Part shown: positions 1 to 9,262 of the stretch, piece after piece
How the letters are laid out: each line of letters opens with the position of its first letter
How positions within the stretch are numbered: position 1 is the stretch's first letter
Origin: Nostoc punctiforme NIES-2108
GTDB lineage: Bacteria; Cyanobacteriota; Cyanobacteriia; Cyanobacteriales; Nostocaceae
Length of the DNA: 64,000 bases
Direction of reading: 5' to 3'
NCBI GenBank assembly: GCA_003326195.1
Contig: LXQE01000085.1
Span: 1 to 64,000 of the forward strand
The notes under the pieces: model-generated
Databases searched by the model: none
What the model was told of the DNA's origin: nothing
Seen by the model: the letters and a program-made list of their open reading frames with translations, nothing else
Position numbers and translations under genes: made by a program

Positions 1-245
1 GACTGACTGCTGTAACTTCCCCAAATACTGGCAGCACAGCCACTTGGCCCGTGAACTACATGAGCAGCATCGGTGATTGGTACTAGGGTAATCATCGCAC
101 TATCAAAAGCGCAACTCCCTTGAGTAGTTCCAGGTTGGGGTAATTGTGTGGAGGACTTTTTTTTATGCAGTTTCTGCTGCTGACGAGCATCTTCGGAATT
201 GGAGTCACTGAGTGAATCGTTGATTTTTCCTGAAGTGGGATTCAT
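1..245 (-). CDS. nifE: NifE-like nitrogenase cofactor scaffold protein, partial (5' end only)
   Basis: Reading leftward from an ATG at 243-245, the frame stays open to the window edge (about 81 codons). After a polar N-terminal stretch of about 45 residues comes [20 protein letters not shown] and then HGPSGCA. This matches the start of the NifE/VnfE family, where the Cys and HGP-GCA segments border the P-cluster-like iron-sulfur site. NifE pairs with NifN as the scaffold on which the iron-molybdenum cofactor is assembled in the cytoplasm. The gene lies 359 bp downstream of a NifH paralogue on the same strand, which supports a nitrogenase-related role. Most of the protein is outside the window, so I cannot tell a main NifE from a VnfE-type or other paralogue. 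NifD is less likely because the segment reads CAFD rather than the NifD pattern. Confidence 0.7.
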   Translation of the reverse strand, partial: MNPTSGKINDSLSDSNSEDARQQQKLHKKKSSTQLPQPGTTQGSCAFDSAMITLVPITDAAHVVHGPSGCAASIWGSYSSQ

Positions 246-604
246 TTGTTTGGTGACAATAGGTAGAATTTGTTAGATGTTAACTGAATTCCCCAAGGCT
301 TTTATAGGACTTTCATTTATTAATCTATCTAAAACATGAAATAAAAGGGAATGATCAAGAGAATTTGTCATTCCCTAAAATATAAACATCAACTAGGTTA
401 GAGAAGGAGAAAAGAAAAACACTAACTAAAGTAATAAAGTATTAATTTTGCTGTGTGTACTTTATTGGATTAGTGTTAACACGGTACTGATAAAATACTC
501 AGAGGTTAAGATTAGCTATTCGAGTACCTCCATTTTAAAAGATTGTTGAGAAAGTGGGCGAGAATAGCCCACCTAATATTTACTTTGTATTTAGCAGTTG
601 AGTA
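246..604. other. Intergenic region between nifH paralogue and nifE-like gene
   Basis: About 360 bp of AT-rich DNA without a convincing open frame. No strong hairpin with a T-run was found, so cotranscription of the two flanking minus-strand genes is possible but not shown. Confidence 0.5.
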
Positions 605-1701
<1,097 letters not shown>

Positions 1702-2049
1702 GCAAAAAGAGTCCGAAGAAAGAACATATTCAAGTTTTAGTCAGTGTTCGTTGGGCATTAGTCATTGTTTTTTCTGACTAATAGCTATAGCGATAAGACA
1801 TCACTCAAGGAATATTGCAAGTATTACCATCCACTCACCCAAATTATTTCTCTGACGGTAGTAATACCAACGGGAAAAAGAAAGCTACAGATTCCAAGCT
1901 GGAAACCACAATTCAATCCGAATTTCCTAATTATGAATTACGAATTACGAATTATCAAAGGTTGCTCATACCTAAAGAGTGGTTGCAGCAGAAATTTAAA
2001 TTTACGCCAAATTTTCCCTAAATCACACAACCAACCATTGCAATCCACT

Positions 2050-3183
2050 CTAAACAGTCGCTACAACTTCCCCGATTTTGCTGATATCGTAACCGCCGAG
2101 AATTTCAAATTGGGAGTGAACCATCCGATGTCCCAAAGTACTGAGCAACTGCTGTACAGGTGCAATTTCGAGATATTCCTTGAGAATCACCAAATCATAT
2201 CGTGACTGATGTAGAGGGATAAATCCCAGCCCAAAGGCGGTAGCTACAGATGCCGTACTCATACCTGCATCGGCAACTCCTCTGACTACAGCTTGGGCAA
2301 CATCTTGGTGACTTTTGAGTATATTGTCAAAGCCCTGAACAGCATCGAACGCTATCTGCTCTTTTTGGAGTGTTTGTTCCAAAAGCATCCGACTCCCAGA
2401 ACCTATTTCGCGGTTGACAATAGTCGCTCCCCCTGACACTAAGTCAGTAACTGTTCTAATTCCCATTGGGTTCCCTGACTTTAACAAAAGTCCCTCCTCC
2501 CAGACACCAAGGGTAATCAGAACTGCTTCCCTTCCAGCCAGAACATCTCGAACAAAGGGAGTATTATACTCACCAGTTTCAGGATCATATAGGTGCATCC
2601 CAGCGATGTGCGCTTCACCTCGGCATAGACTGTGCAATGCAGCCATACTATTGGCGAAGTTATATTGGACTCGCAGTTGAGGATGCCAGCGTTCGGTGGC
2701 TCTTGCCCATAGTGAAATCACAGGGGCACAACCAGCAATCACAACGGTGTTATGAAGTGTTTCGAGATTATCGTCTAAAAGACGGACTCGAACTTTATTT
2801 GTACCTGTAAAGCTTGTGCTTTCACCATCAGCCGGAATCATATCTTGGCGAAAAGCATCCTTGCCAATCAAGGGATAAGCTATCCATTGTCCTCCTACAC
2901 GAGCCATGCTAACTCGTAGTTGCTGACCATTAGGAACAGGTTTGGCAAGAACTGCTTCAATTTCAGGTAAATCCCGCTCTAACCAGAATAGATCCTCAAC
3001 TTGACAGCCAAGCGCTTTGGCCAAGCGAAGTGTTATGGCTACTGAAGGAGCATATAGTCCCGACTCTACACCACTAATTGTCTGACGAGTCACATTAGCG
3101 ATGTTAGCCAAATCTTGTTGACTCATGCCTAAGCGAGTTCTAATCGACTTCAAGTTATTACGGAGGTCACTATCCTGCTTCAT
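2050..3183 (-). CDS. XRE-family regulator with molybdate-binding-like periplasmic-binding domain
   Basis: A 377-residue fusion. Residues about 10-65 form a helix-turn-helix of the Cro/XRE type (LGMSQQDLANIANVTRQTIS). Residues about 150-377 resemble the PBP-like domain (COG1910, periplasmic molybdate-binding type) found fused to DNA-binding domains. Such proteins are one-component cytoplasmic sensors in which an oxyanion or metabolite changes DNA binding. Position directly upstream of the NifH paralogue, on the same strand, suggests control of that gene in response to molybdate or a similar ligand. I recall dual repressors (VnfR) of the vanadium nitrogenase in Anabaena variabilis but cannot confirm that this is one. 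The domain reading is strong; ligand and target are inference. The 488-bp gap to nifH holds candidate operator repeats. Confidence 0.85.
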   Translation of the reverse strand: MKQDSDLRNNLKSIRTRLGMSQQDLANIANVTRQTISGVESGLYAPSVAITLRLAKALGCQVEDLFWLERDLPEIEAVLAKPVPNGQQLRVSMARVGGQWIAYPLIGKDAFRQDMIPADGESTSFTGTNKVRVRLLDDNLETLHNTVVIAGCAPVISLWARATERWHPQLRVQYNFANSMAALHSLCRGEAHIAGMHLYDPETGEYNTPFVRDVLAGREAVLITLGVWEEGLLLKSGNPMGIRTVTDLVSGGATIVNREIGSGSRMLLEQTLQKEQIAFDAVQGFDNILKSHQDVAQAVVRGVADAGMSTASVATAFGLGFIPLHQSRYDLVILKEYLEIAPVQQLLSTLGHRMVHSQFEILGGYDISKIGEVVATV

Positions 3184-3349
3184 TGGCTTTGTCTCTTAGT
3201 TTCAAAAAGCCGTAGCGGATTTAAACATTGCATCTGCCAAGGCGAAAGTGTGGTCTTTGAGTTTATATCATTTCTCTTTGACGACTTTTTGTGCTTTCGC
3301 TGTCTTGATTCCCCATATAAAAAGACTATCACATCAATTGCCAATTTGC

Positions 3350-3362
3350 TTGCGAAACGCAA
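3350..3362. promoter_or_regulatory. Short palindrome upstream of the XRE regulator
   Basis: TTGCG-AAA-CGCAA, a perfect 5-bp inverted repeat 167 bp upstream of the regulator start. Helix-turn-helix dimers often bind sites of this size. It could be an autoregulatory site or chance. Confidence 0.25.
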
Positions 3363-3446
3363 ATTATTTTTGCGGGTGTTTGTTTTTTACTTACTATCTT
3401 GGCTTAAAAGCCCCAAATTCCAAGAAACAGAGTATTTATTTAGCAG

Positions 3447-3479
3447 CTACTATTTACTAATTAAATTGGTAAATAGTAG
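3447..3479. promoter_or_regulatory. 33-bp near-perfect palindrome between divergent genes
   Basis: Arms CTACTATTTAC (3447-3457) and GTAAATAGTAG (3469-3479) are an exact 11-bp inverted repeat. The 11-bp centre is itself palindromic apart from one T-G pair. It sits between the leftward XRE regulator and the rightward gene at 3727. Both genes point away from it, so it is more likely an operator than a terminator. Confidence 0.45.
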
Positions 3480-3726
3480 TATTTAATACAGTTTTAGAGA
3501 TTAGTTTCAGCTTTGATGCTTGATAGACGAGTAACACAAACAGTAGAAAACATACCAACCAGTTTAGCTTTTAGGGGTAAATTTTGCCCTAATAAAAAAT
3601 TACCTATTTGACTAAAGTGAATATGCATATAGCATCAGCAAGGAATTGCTGTTTTAAATTTTTACACAATCAATTAGGTATTTACCAAAGTATGCAATAG
3701 ATTCCAACAAACCAATGGAGAGAGTA

Positions 3727-4092
3727 ATGATTACTGAAGAAGACTTAGCCCAGCAATTTAACGTAATTATTGAACACACTCACCCACAGCTATGGAAACT
3801 GTTAAGCCAATGTTATGTGAAGATAATCAATCCTCACCCTCACTTAAAAAGAGTGAGTATAAAAACATGCATCCGCCAAGCAAAATACATTGGTGTTTAT
3901 TGCCCTGATAGACTAATTAGTGCTGTAGTAGAACAAAAAAACCTACTTAAAGAAGTAGCAGAATACTTGGGCCTAGTTGAAGTTGTTTGCTTGAATGCCA
4001 ATAACTTGATGCGCGATCCACTCTCAAATCTCAAGCAAGCTTATCCACAGTTGTGGTTAGACTTGTTGTGGATTGTTACTCAAGAACAATAA
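3727..4092 (+). CDS. Hypothetical protein, about 121 aa
   Basis: Not recognised. A soluble, mildly helical protein with a repeated phrase: HPQLWKLL near the N-terminus and YPQLWLDLLWIV at the C-terminus. That may mark two related halves of about 60 residues. One Cys-containing segment (YIGVYCPDRL) lies in the middle. An ATG exists at 3715, but the one at 3727 has GGAGAG four bases upstream and is preferred. It is divergent from the XRE regulator, with a large palindrome between them, so shared control is possible. There is no signal peptide or membrane segment. Confidence 0.6.
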   Translation: MITEEDLAQQFNVIIEHTHPQLWKLLSQCYVKIINPHPHLKRVSIKTCIRQAKYIGVYCPDRLISAVVEQKNLLKEVAEYLGLVEVVCLNANNLMRDPLSNLKQAYPQLWLDLLWIVTQEQ

Positions 4093-4327
4093 CCTAGTAA
4101 ACTCGATTTTTCTGCAATATTCAATCTGTAAAAAATCAGAATTACCAATCTTCACCGCAGCTTCGTTACTTTTGAAGCTTTGCTAAAAACTTATGAATCA
4201 AAAAATTGTTCGTCTGTCATTTGCATTGATGACGGAATTTGCAAAACCAAAGGAGATGAAAACATCGGGATTTTCTCCAGCTTTAGATGCCTAGTCCACT
4301 AACTATATTCTTACCCAAATAAACAAA

Positions 4328-4362
4328 GACGCAAAGATATAACTTTGCGCCTTTGCTTTTTA
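4328..4362. terminator. Possible terminator hairpin near the peroxiredoxin 3' end
   Basis: GCAAAG (4331-4336) pairs with CTTTGC (4343-4348) and is flanked by A-rich and T-rich runs on either side. It lies just beyond the 3' end of the minus-strand peroxiredoxin gene. It resembles a dispersed GCAAAG-type cyanobacterial repeat, so its terminator role is uncertain. Confidence 0.35.
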
Positions 4363-4381
4363 TCCGAAATCATTTTCAGAT

Positions 4382-5020
4382 TTACTTGTTAGGCTGAGGA
4401 GTCATCCGCAGATAGGGTTTGATTTCCTCGTAACCTTTGGGGAATTTCTCTTTGAGTACTTCTGGATCTTTGAGTGAGGGGACAATTACAACATCCTCTC
4501 CATCTTTCCAGTCAGCTGGTGTCGCCACGCTGTAATTATCAGTCAATTGCAGAGAATCAATTACCCGCAAAATTTCATCAAAATTACGTCCCGTGCTGGG
4601 AGGATAGGTGAAACTTAGGCGGAGTTTCTTATTGGGGTCAATCACGAACACCGATCGCACTGTCACAGTCGCATTAGCATTGGGGTGGATCATGTCGTAA
4701 AGCTCAGAAACCTTGCGATCTGCATCCGCCAAAATTGGGTAGTTAAGGGTGGTGCTTTGAGTTTCTTCAATGTCTCCCACCCACCCTTTGTGAGATTCTA
4801 CGTCATCAACGCTGAGTGCGATCGCTTTGACATTGCGCTTGTCAAATTCTGGTTTTAGCTTGGCAACTGTGCCGAGTTCTGTTGTACAAACAGGTGTAAA
4901 ATCAGCAGGGTGAGAGAACAGCACAACCCAGCTGTCACCTGCCCATTGGTAAAAATCGATGTCGCCGTGTGTTGAGGCTTGCGTAAAGTTAGGTACTGTG
5001 TCACCTAGACGGAGAGCCAT
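4382..5020 (-). CDS. 1-Cys peroxiredoxin (Prx6 type)
   Basis: A 212-residue peroxiredoxin that reduces hydrogen peroxide and alkyl hydroperoxides through a peroxidatic cysteine. The active-site segment HPADFTPVCTTELG places that residue at Cys45. No second cysteine is present, which fits the 1-Cys Prx6 class, as does the C-terminal extension with DWKDGEDVVIVPSL and PYLRMTPQP. The length is typical. It is a monocistronic minus-strand gene in the cytoplasm, probably part of the oxidative stress response of a photosynthetic cell. A 22-bp inverted repeat lies just upstream of the start. Confidence 0.93.
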   Translation of the reverse strand: MALRLGDTVPNFTQASTHGDIDFYQWAGDSWVVLFSHPADFTPVCTTELGTVAKLKPEFDKRNVKAIALSVDDVESHKGWVGDIEETQSTTLNYPILADADRKVSELYDMIHPNANATVTVRSVFVIDPNKKLRLSFTYPPSTGRNFDEILRVIDSLQLTDNYSVATPADWKDGEDVVIVPSLKDPEVLKEKFPKGYEEIKPYLRMTPQPNK

Positions 5021-5043
5021 GAGAGATTCCCTGTAGTTAGAAA

Positions 5044-5065
5044 GGCATATATATTCTAGTATGCC
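5044..5065. promoter_or_regulatory. Inverted repeat upstream of the peroxiredoxin
   Basis: GGCATA (5044-5049) and TATGCC (5060-5065) are exact inverted arms 10 bp apart, 24 bp upstream of the peroxiredoxin ATG. The position fits an operator near the promoter; the binder is unknown. Confidence 0.3.
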
Positions 5066-5500
5066 ATCATGACATAAAACCCCGATTTCCCAATCGGACT
5101 TTAGCGGTTTGAAACAAAATTTTAGGTTTCAAGCTTACAAACTCAACTAAGATAAACTCACCAACACCCAATATTGCAATAATAAGCATAATCGATAATC
5201 AGGCGTCAACATAAACCGACAAATTAAGTTGCTAAAAATTATTTTTTGGGATTATTTGACTAGAAGGATTCAGTAATGAATGCAGTTACTGGGTAGGGAT
5301 TATTCACTTTTGTATGTATTTCTACTACTGGTGTCTTCATCCTGTCTTTTACGGTCAGCGATCTTAATCATCAGGTTTTAATTGATACTCGCTTCTCTTT
5401 AGGATTTGCTCTTGCCAAGCTTAAAGTATCAAAGCAAGAAGAATGCTTGAGGCAGTTTGATTGCTTAGAATAACTGTAATCGCAATTCTAGGATGTAATC
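5066..5500. other. Intergenic region before the NACHT gene pair
   Basis: No gene supported. A frame ending near 5470 is open for about 58 codons but has no ATG start or ribosome site. Promoters for the divergent peroxiredoxin and the NACHT pair should lie here, but I could not pin them down. Confidence 0.4.
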
Positions 5501-5920
5501 ATGTCAGAAGAAAAATTTTCACAATCGTTTAGTGGTAGCGAGTTGTCAGGTGGAGTGCAGGTAGGGCAAGCTGGTCGTGATGTTGTTCAATCACAGCAGG
5601 TTAATCCCACTGAGAAACAGATCAAATCAGCAGATGTCGTTGAACTCTTAACACGCATCGAAGAACTACTCCAAGGCGCAAATCTGGCGGAACCCGAAAA
5701 AGAAAAAGCAGTTCGGTATTTAAATGCAGCTAAGGAAGAGGTTCAGCAAAAGGAACCTGACAAAGATTTGGCAGCTAAAAGTTTGAAACGCGTGACTGAA
5801 ACTCTAAAAAATGCAAACGAAACAGTAGAGGCTGGCACCGGACTTTGGAAAAAGGTTCAACCTATCCTTACACAACTGCTGGGCTGGCTGGGCGTGGCAA
5901 AAAGCTTCTTTGGATACTAG
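5501..5920 (+). CDS. Small helical protein with N-terminal QAG motif, partner of NACHT NTPase
   Basis: A 139-residue protein of unknown function. Residues 19-33 read VQVGQAGRDVVQSQQ, a short Gln/Gly/Val motif that recalls RHIM-like and bacterial amyloid signalling motifs. Residues about 40-115 are predicted helical and charged (coiled-coil-like). The last 25 residues, GLWKKVQPILTQLLGWLGVA and onward, form a hydrophobic, possibly amphipathic helix that could touch membranes. The next gene starts 12 bp later and carries a related motif (IAQAGQTVNQKQ), so the two proteins probably act together through a shared motif. A role as effector or adaptor of the NTPase is inference; another option is a small regulatory subunit. 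Confidence 0.65.
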   Translation: MSEEKFSQSFSGSELSGGVQVGQAGRDVVQSQQVNPTEKQIKSADVVELLTRIEELLQGANLAEPEKEKAVRYLNAAKEEVQQKEPDKDLAAKSLKRVTETLKNANETVEAGTGLWKKVQPILTQLLGWLGVAKSFFGY

Positions 5921-5932
5921 GGAAATAGGTCT

Positions 5933-7960
5933 ATGAGTCAACAGCCTACTGATGAACCGGGTTTTAAACAGAAATTTGAAGACTCTTCAGCGCAAGAGAG
6001 CCAGATTGCCCAAGCAGGTCAGACAGTTAACCAAAAGCAATCCACAATTTATTTTTACCCACCTCCCCAAAAGCAATCGCATTCGAGCGACCCAAATGAG
6101 CAGAAACGGGATGGGGTGCTAGAAAAGATGAATACTAAAGTTGTAAATTGGCGCCACGCCCGTTTACATAATGAACATTTGCTAAACCTGCTAATGCAAG
6201 AAAGACCTGAGCTAATACCGCCAGGAAATCAAGCATATAGGGGAGGTCGAAATTCAACTTCTCCGCAACGCAAACGAGCGAGCATTATAGAAGTATTTGA
6301 CGAGGAATACATTGCAGGCAAGTTACTGATTTTGGGTGAACCAGGGTCAGGCAAAACCGCCACCCTCATGCAATTGGCTAAGGAACTAATCACTCGCGCT
6401 AAAAACGATCCAAACGAACCAGTACCAATTTTGTTCAACCTCTCATCTTGGAAGCCCAGTAAATACAGGAGAGTCAAAAGGGATAAAGAAAGTCTTCGTA
6501 ACTGGCTGCTGGCTGAACTCGAAACTCTGTATGCCGTTCCCAGGAAGCTTGGACTAGAGTGGCTCGACGATGAAAAACTGTTGCTGCTACTTGACGGTTT
6601 AGATGAACAGCCATCTACAATTCAACTCCGGTGTGTAAAGGCAATTAATGAATTGTTTCTTAAAGGGACTGCTCAACTAAAACATCTGGTTGTATGCAGT
6701 CGTCGAACAGAATACGAAACGATCCCCGATGAGTTCAAACTCCCACTCAATGGGGTAGTCTGTTTGCAACCCTTGGACAAGGTACAAATTGAAGATTACT
6801 TGCTAGAAGTCAAATACCAAAATTTATGGGAGAGAATTCAGTATAGTTCAGAACTATTGGAGTTATTCCAATCGCCGCTAATGCTGAATCTCCTGATTTC
6901 AACGCCTAATGATAACCAAATATTTATTGATCAAGATCAAAGCTTAAATTCCACTCAAGCATATAGACGGGCTTTGTTTGATAATTATATCAACAATCAA
7001 TTTCCTTCCAAAACTAGACAGCAGGCTAGATATAGATTGATATGGTTAGCCAAAAGACTGCAAGATAATTTCCAAACTGAGTTCTTGATTGAGAAAATGC
7101 AGCCTAGTTGGTTAGCAGATAAAAATGAGAGACGTATGTATCGTATTGGAGTAGGATTGATTGTTGGACTAATTGTTGGATTGGTAGGTGCGCTGATTAG
7201 TGGGTCGATAGCTGTGTTAATTGGCGGGTTGATAGGGGCGCTGATTGGGGGTTTGATAGGTGCCCTAATTAGTGGTCTGAGGGAAAATATCAGACCATTT
7301 GAGACTCTGAGATGGTCTGGCATAAGAGCATCATGGCGTAATCGGAATGATGGGTTGATATCTGTTGGGCTGGGTGAAGGGTTGATTTTCGGGGTGATTT
7401 CTAATTTGGGTATTACTGACAGTAAAAACTTTTCTCAAATATCAAACTTGGGACTATTACTGAAATATAGGATAGATGTTTTGATTAATGGGGTAGTTGG
7501 TGGGCTAATTGGTGGATCAATGGGTGCGTTCATTAATGGATTGGGCGACTTTGATGATGTAGAAAACAAGGTAGATGCTAATCAAGGTATTTGGAAGTCA
7601 GCATTCTACGCTGTAATTTTTGCGCTGATATTTGGAATAATGGGTGTGCTAATTGGTTGGTTCATTGATTGGCTGTTTATTTCAAATCAACAGTTTTCTT
7701 TTAGACAGTTTTCTTTTAGAAAGTTTCTTGGGCTAATGGGTGCGCTGATTGGTGGGTTAGTTCCGGGCATTGCTTGCATTCAACATTTTATGCTACGCCT
7801 AATTCTTTACAAAAGTAACTATATTCCCTGGAACTATGCCCATTTTCTCAACTATGCTACACAGCAAGGGCTTCTGCAAAGAGTCGGTGGGCGCTATCGT
7901 TTTATCCACAAGTTACTTCAAGAGCATTTGGCTAATCGTCAGTTAATTGATTATAGATAA
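5933..7960 (+). CDS. NACHT-family NTPase with C-terminal membrane segments
   Basis: A 675-residue STAND-type NTPase. The N-terminus has a QAG motif (residues 24-36) related to one in the preceding small gene. The NACHT core shows Walker A GEPGSGKT at 135-142, Walker B LLLLLDGLDE near 220 and the sensor-like VVCSRRTEYE after it. Residues about 400-620 hold several Gly/Ile-rich hydrophobic stretches of the pattern GLIGALIGG, likely membrane helices. The protein ends in a soluble segment (GRYRFIHKLLQEHLANR) common in cyanobacterial NACHT proteins. Related proteins act as switches in signalling or anti-phage defence; that role here is inference. No leucine-rich or WD repeats are visible. It is in an operon with the small gene (12-bp gap). 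Confidence 0.85.
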   Translation: MSQQPTDEPGFKQKFEDSSAQESQIAQAGQTVNQKQSTIYFYPPPQKQSHSSDPNEQKRDGVLEKMNTKVVNWRHARLHNEHLLNLLMQERPELIPPGNQAYRGGRNSTSPQRKRASIIEVFDEEYIAGKLLILGEPGSGKTATLMQLAKELITRAKNDPNEPVPILFNLSSWKPSKYRRVKRDKESLRNWLLAELETLYAVPRKLGLEWLDDEKLLLLLDGLDEQPSTIQLRCVKAINELFLKGTAQLKHLVVCSRRTEYETIPDEFKLPLNGVVCLQPLDKVQIEDYLLEVKYQNLWERIQYSSELLELFQSPLMLNLLISTPNDNQIFIDQDQSLNSTQAYRRALFDNYINNQFPSKTRQQARYRLIWLAKRLQDNFQTEFLIEKMQPSWLADKNERRMYRIGVGLIVGLIVGLVGALISGSIAVLIGGLIGALIGGLIGALISGLRENIRPFETLRWSGIRASWRNRNDGLISVGLGEGLIFGVISNLGITDSKNFSQISNLGLLLKYRIDVLINGVVGGLIGGSMGAFINGLGDFDDVENKVDANQGIWKSAFYAVIFALIFGIMGVLIGWFIDWLFISNQQFSFRQFSFRKFLGLMGALIGGLVPGIACIQHFMLRLILYKSNYIPWNYAHFLNYATQQGLLQRVGGRYRFIHKLLQEHLANRQLIDYR

Positions 7961-7980
7961 ACTTCAAGGTTGAATTGTCC

Positions 7981-9177
7981 TTAAAACTTTTTGCGGAAAT
8001 GATTGGTGTGGGTTGCCAGAATTTTTTGGTAGGCTTGGATCGTTTGCTTTGCGATCGCATCCCAGCTAAAATTTTCTAAGGCGTACTTTTGGGCGTTTAA
8101 TCCCCGGCGTTGGCGTTCTGCGGGATTTTCCAAAGCCTCTTGTAGTAACTCTACCAGTGCTTGAACATCTGTTGCGCCTACCCAACCCGACTCGCTATCA
8201 CGTATTTGTTGACAAATATGCACTTGGTCAGAAATGACTACGGGTACACCTGCAACCATCGCTTCAGCTACAGCAATTCCAAAATTTTCGTAGTAAGAAG
8301 GTAAGACAAATAAATCAGCAGCTTGTAGTAAACTAACTTTGAGTTCACCAGTGATAAAGCCTGTAATTGTAGTGTGCGATCGCAATGGTGAATTTTGAAT
8401 TTGGGATATTATCTTTTGTTCGTAATCTGGATCTTGAGGATTTGTCCCAGCTAAGACAAAATGAAACTTATAACCAACCGCTAACAGCTTCTCTAGCGCC
8501 GGAATCAACAAATTTAACCCTTTTTTCGGGTCAATTCGTGACATAAACAGCACCAAAGGCACATCCTTTGGTATTTCTAGCTGACTACATACATTTTTAA
8601 TAGAAGATTGACGGGGAATCACACCCAAGGGAATCACCAAATCTGGTGTAGATACCCCAAATCTTTCTGATATTTTAGCTTCTTGGTCGCTAGTAAAATG
8701 AATAGCTGCCGCACCAGCTAAATTTTGACGTTCTATAATTGCAACATAAAGCTGTTTTAATTGCTTTTTCTTCTGTAAATCAGCCGGATCGAGAGTACCC
8801 AAAGGACGGAAAATATAAGGTAGTTTTTGCTGACGACACACAATAGCAGCAGCGCTAATTATTGGGGAGAATAGAGCATGGATATGTGCTATGTCAAACT
8901 CGTGAGCATGAAGTTTTAGCCAGTTTAGTAAATCTAGAGAAAATTTGTAGCGACGAAACGGTGAGCAACGAAAGTAAATTATTTCATAGCCATCTTGTTT
9001 AATTGGACGATTTAAAGGAACATCCAAAGGTGTTTGACCATTATCACCATTACTATCAGTTGTGAGAATTGTAACTTCCATTCCCTCTTTTACTAACGCT
9101 GGAGTTAGCCCTAGTACCATTTGACTGGGGCCACCGTAAATTAGGGAAATTGAGGGAACAATTTGTAATACTTTCAT
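7981..9177 (-). CDS. Glycosyltransferase, GT4 family
   Basis: A GT-B fold retaining glycosyltransferase of about 398 residues. The N-terminal donor-independent half has the GGPSQMV loop. The C-terminal half has LFMSRIDPKKGLNLLIPALE and the E-x7-E signature PSYYENFGIAVAEAMVAGVP, typical of GT4. It would add a sugar from a nucleotide-sugar donor to a surface polysaccharide or lipid at the inner face of the membrane. I place the start at the second Met (MKVLQIVPS, 9177), because the upstream codons lie inside a short tandem repeat. It forms a same-strand cluster with three other sugar transferases and an O-antigen ligase-like protein. Confidence 0.9.
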   Translation of the reverse strand: MKVLQIVPSISLIYGGPSQMVLGLTPALVKEGMEVTILTTDSNGDNGQTPLDVPLNRPIKQDGYEIIYFRCSPFRRYKFSLDLLNWLKLHAHEFDIAHIHALFSPIISAAAIVCRQQKLPYIFRPLGTLDPADLQKKKQLKQLYVAIIERQNLAGAAAIHFTSDQEAKISERFGVSTPDLVIPLGVIPRQSSIKNVCSQLEIPKDVPLVLFMSRIDPKKGLNLLIPALEKLLAVGYKFHFVLAGTNPQDPDYEQKIISQIQNSPLRSHTTITGFITGELKVSLLQAADLFVLPSYYENFGIAVAEAMVAGVPVVISDQVHICQQIRDSESGWVGATDVQALVELLQEALENPAERQRRGLNAQKYALENFSWDAIAKQTIQAYQKILATHTNHFRKKF

Positions 9178-9185
9178 TTTTTTGT

Positions 9186-9262
9186 CATTTGTCATTTATC
9201 TTTTATCCTTCGTCATTTGTCCTTTATTATTCACTAATGACCAATGACTAATGACTAATGAC
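9186..9262. repeat. Short tandemly repeated sequence (STRR), 7-bp type
   Basis: Imperfect heptamers of the TCATTTG / TAATGAC kind are repeated between two glycosyltransferase genes. Such repeats are typical of heterocyst-forming cyanobacteria. They may also explain spurious upstream codons of the neighbouring gene. Confidence 0.8.

Noticed and set aside
1765..2205. 146-codon plus-strand frame after nifH promoter region
   Set aside because: It covers spacer repeats and the antisense of the regulator gene; composition is not protein-like.
5298..5470. Open frame of about 58 codons before the NACHT pair
   Set aside because: No start codon with a ribosome site and no recognisable features.
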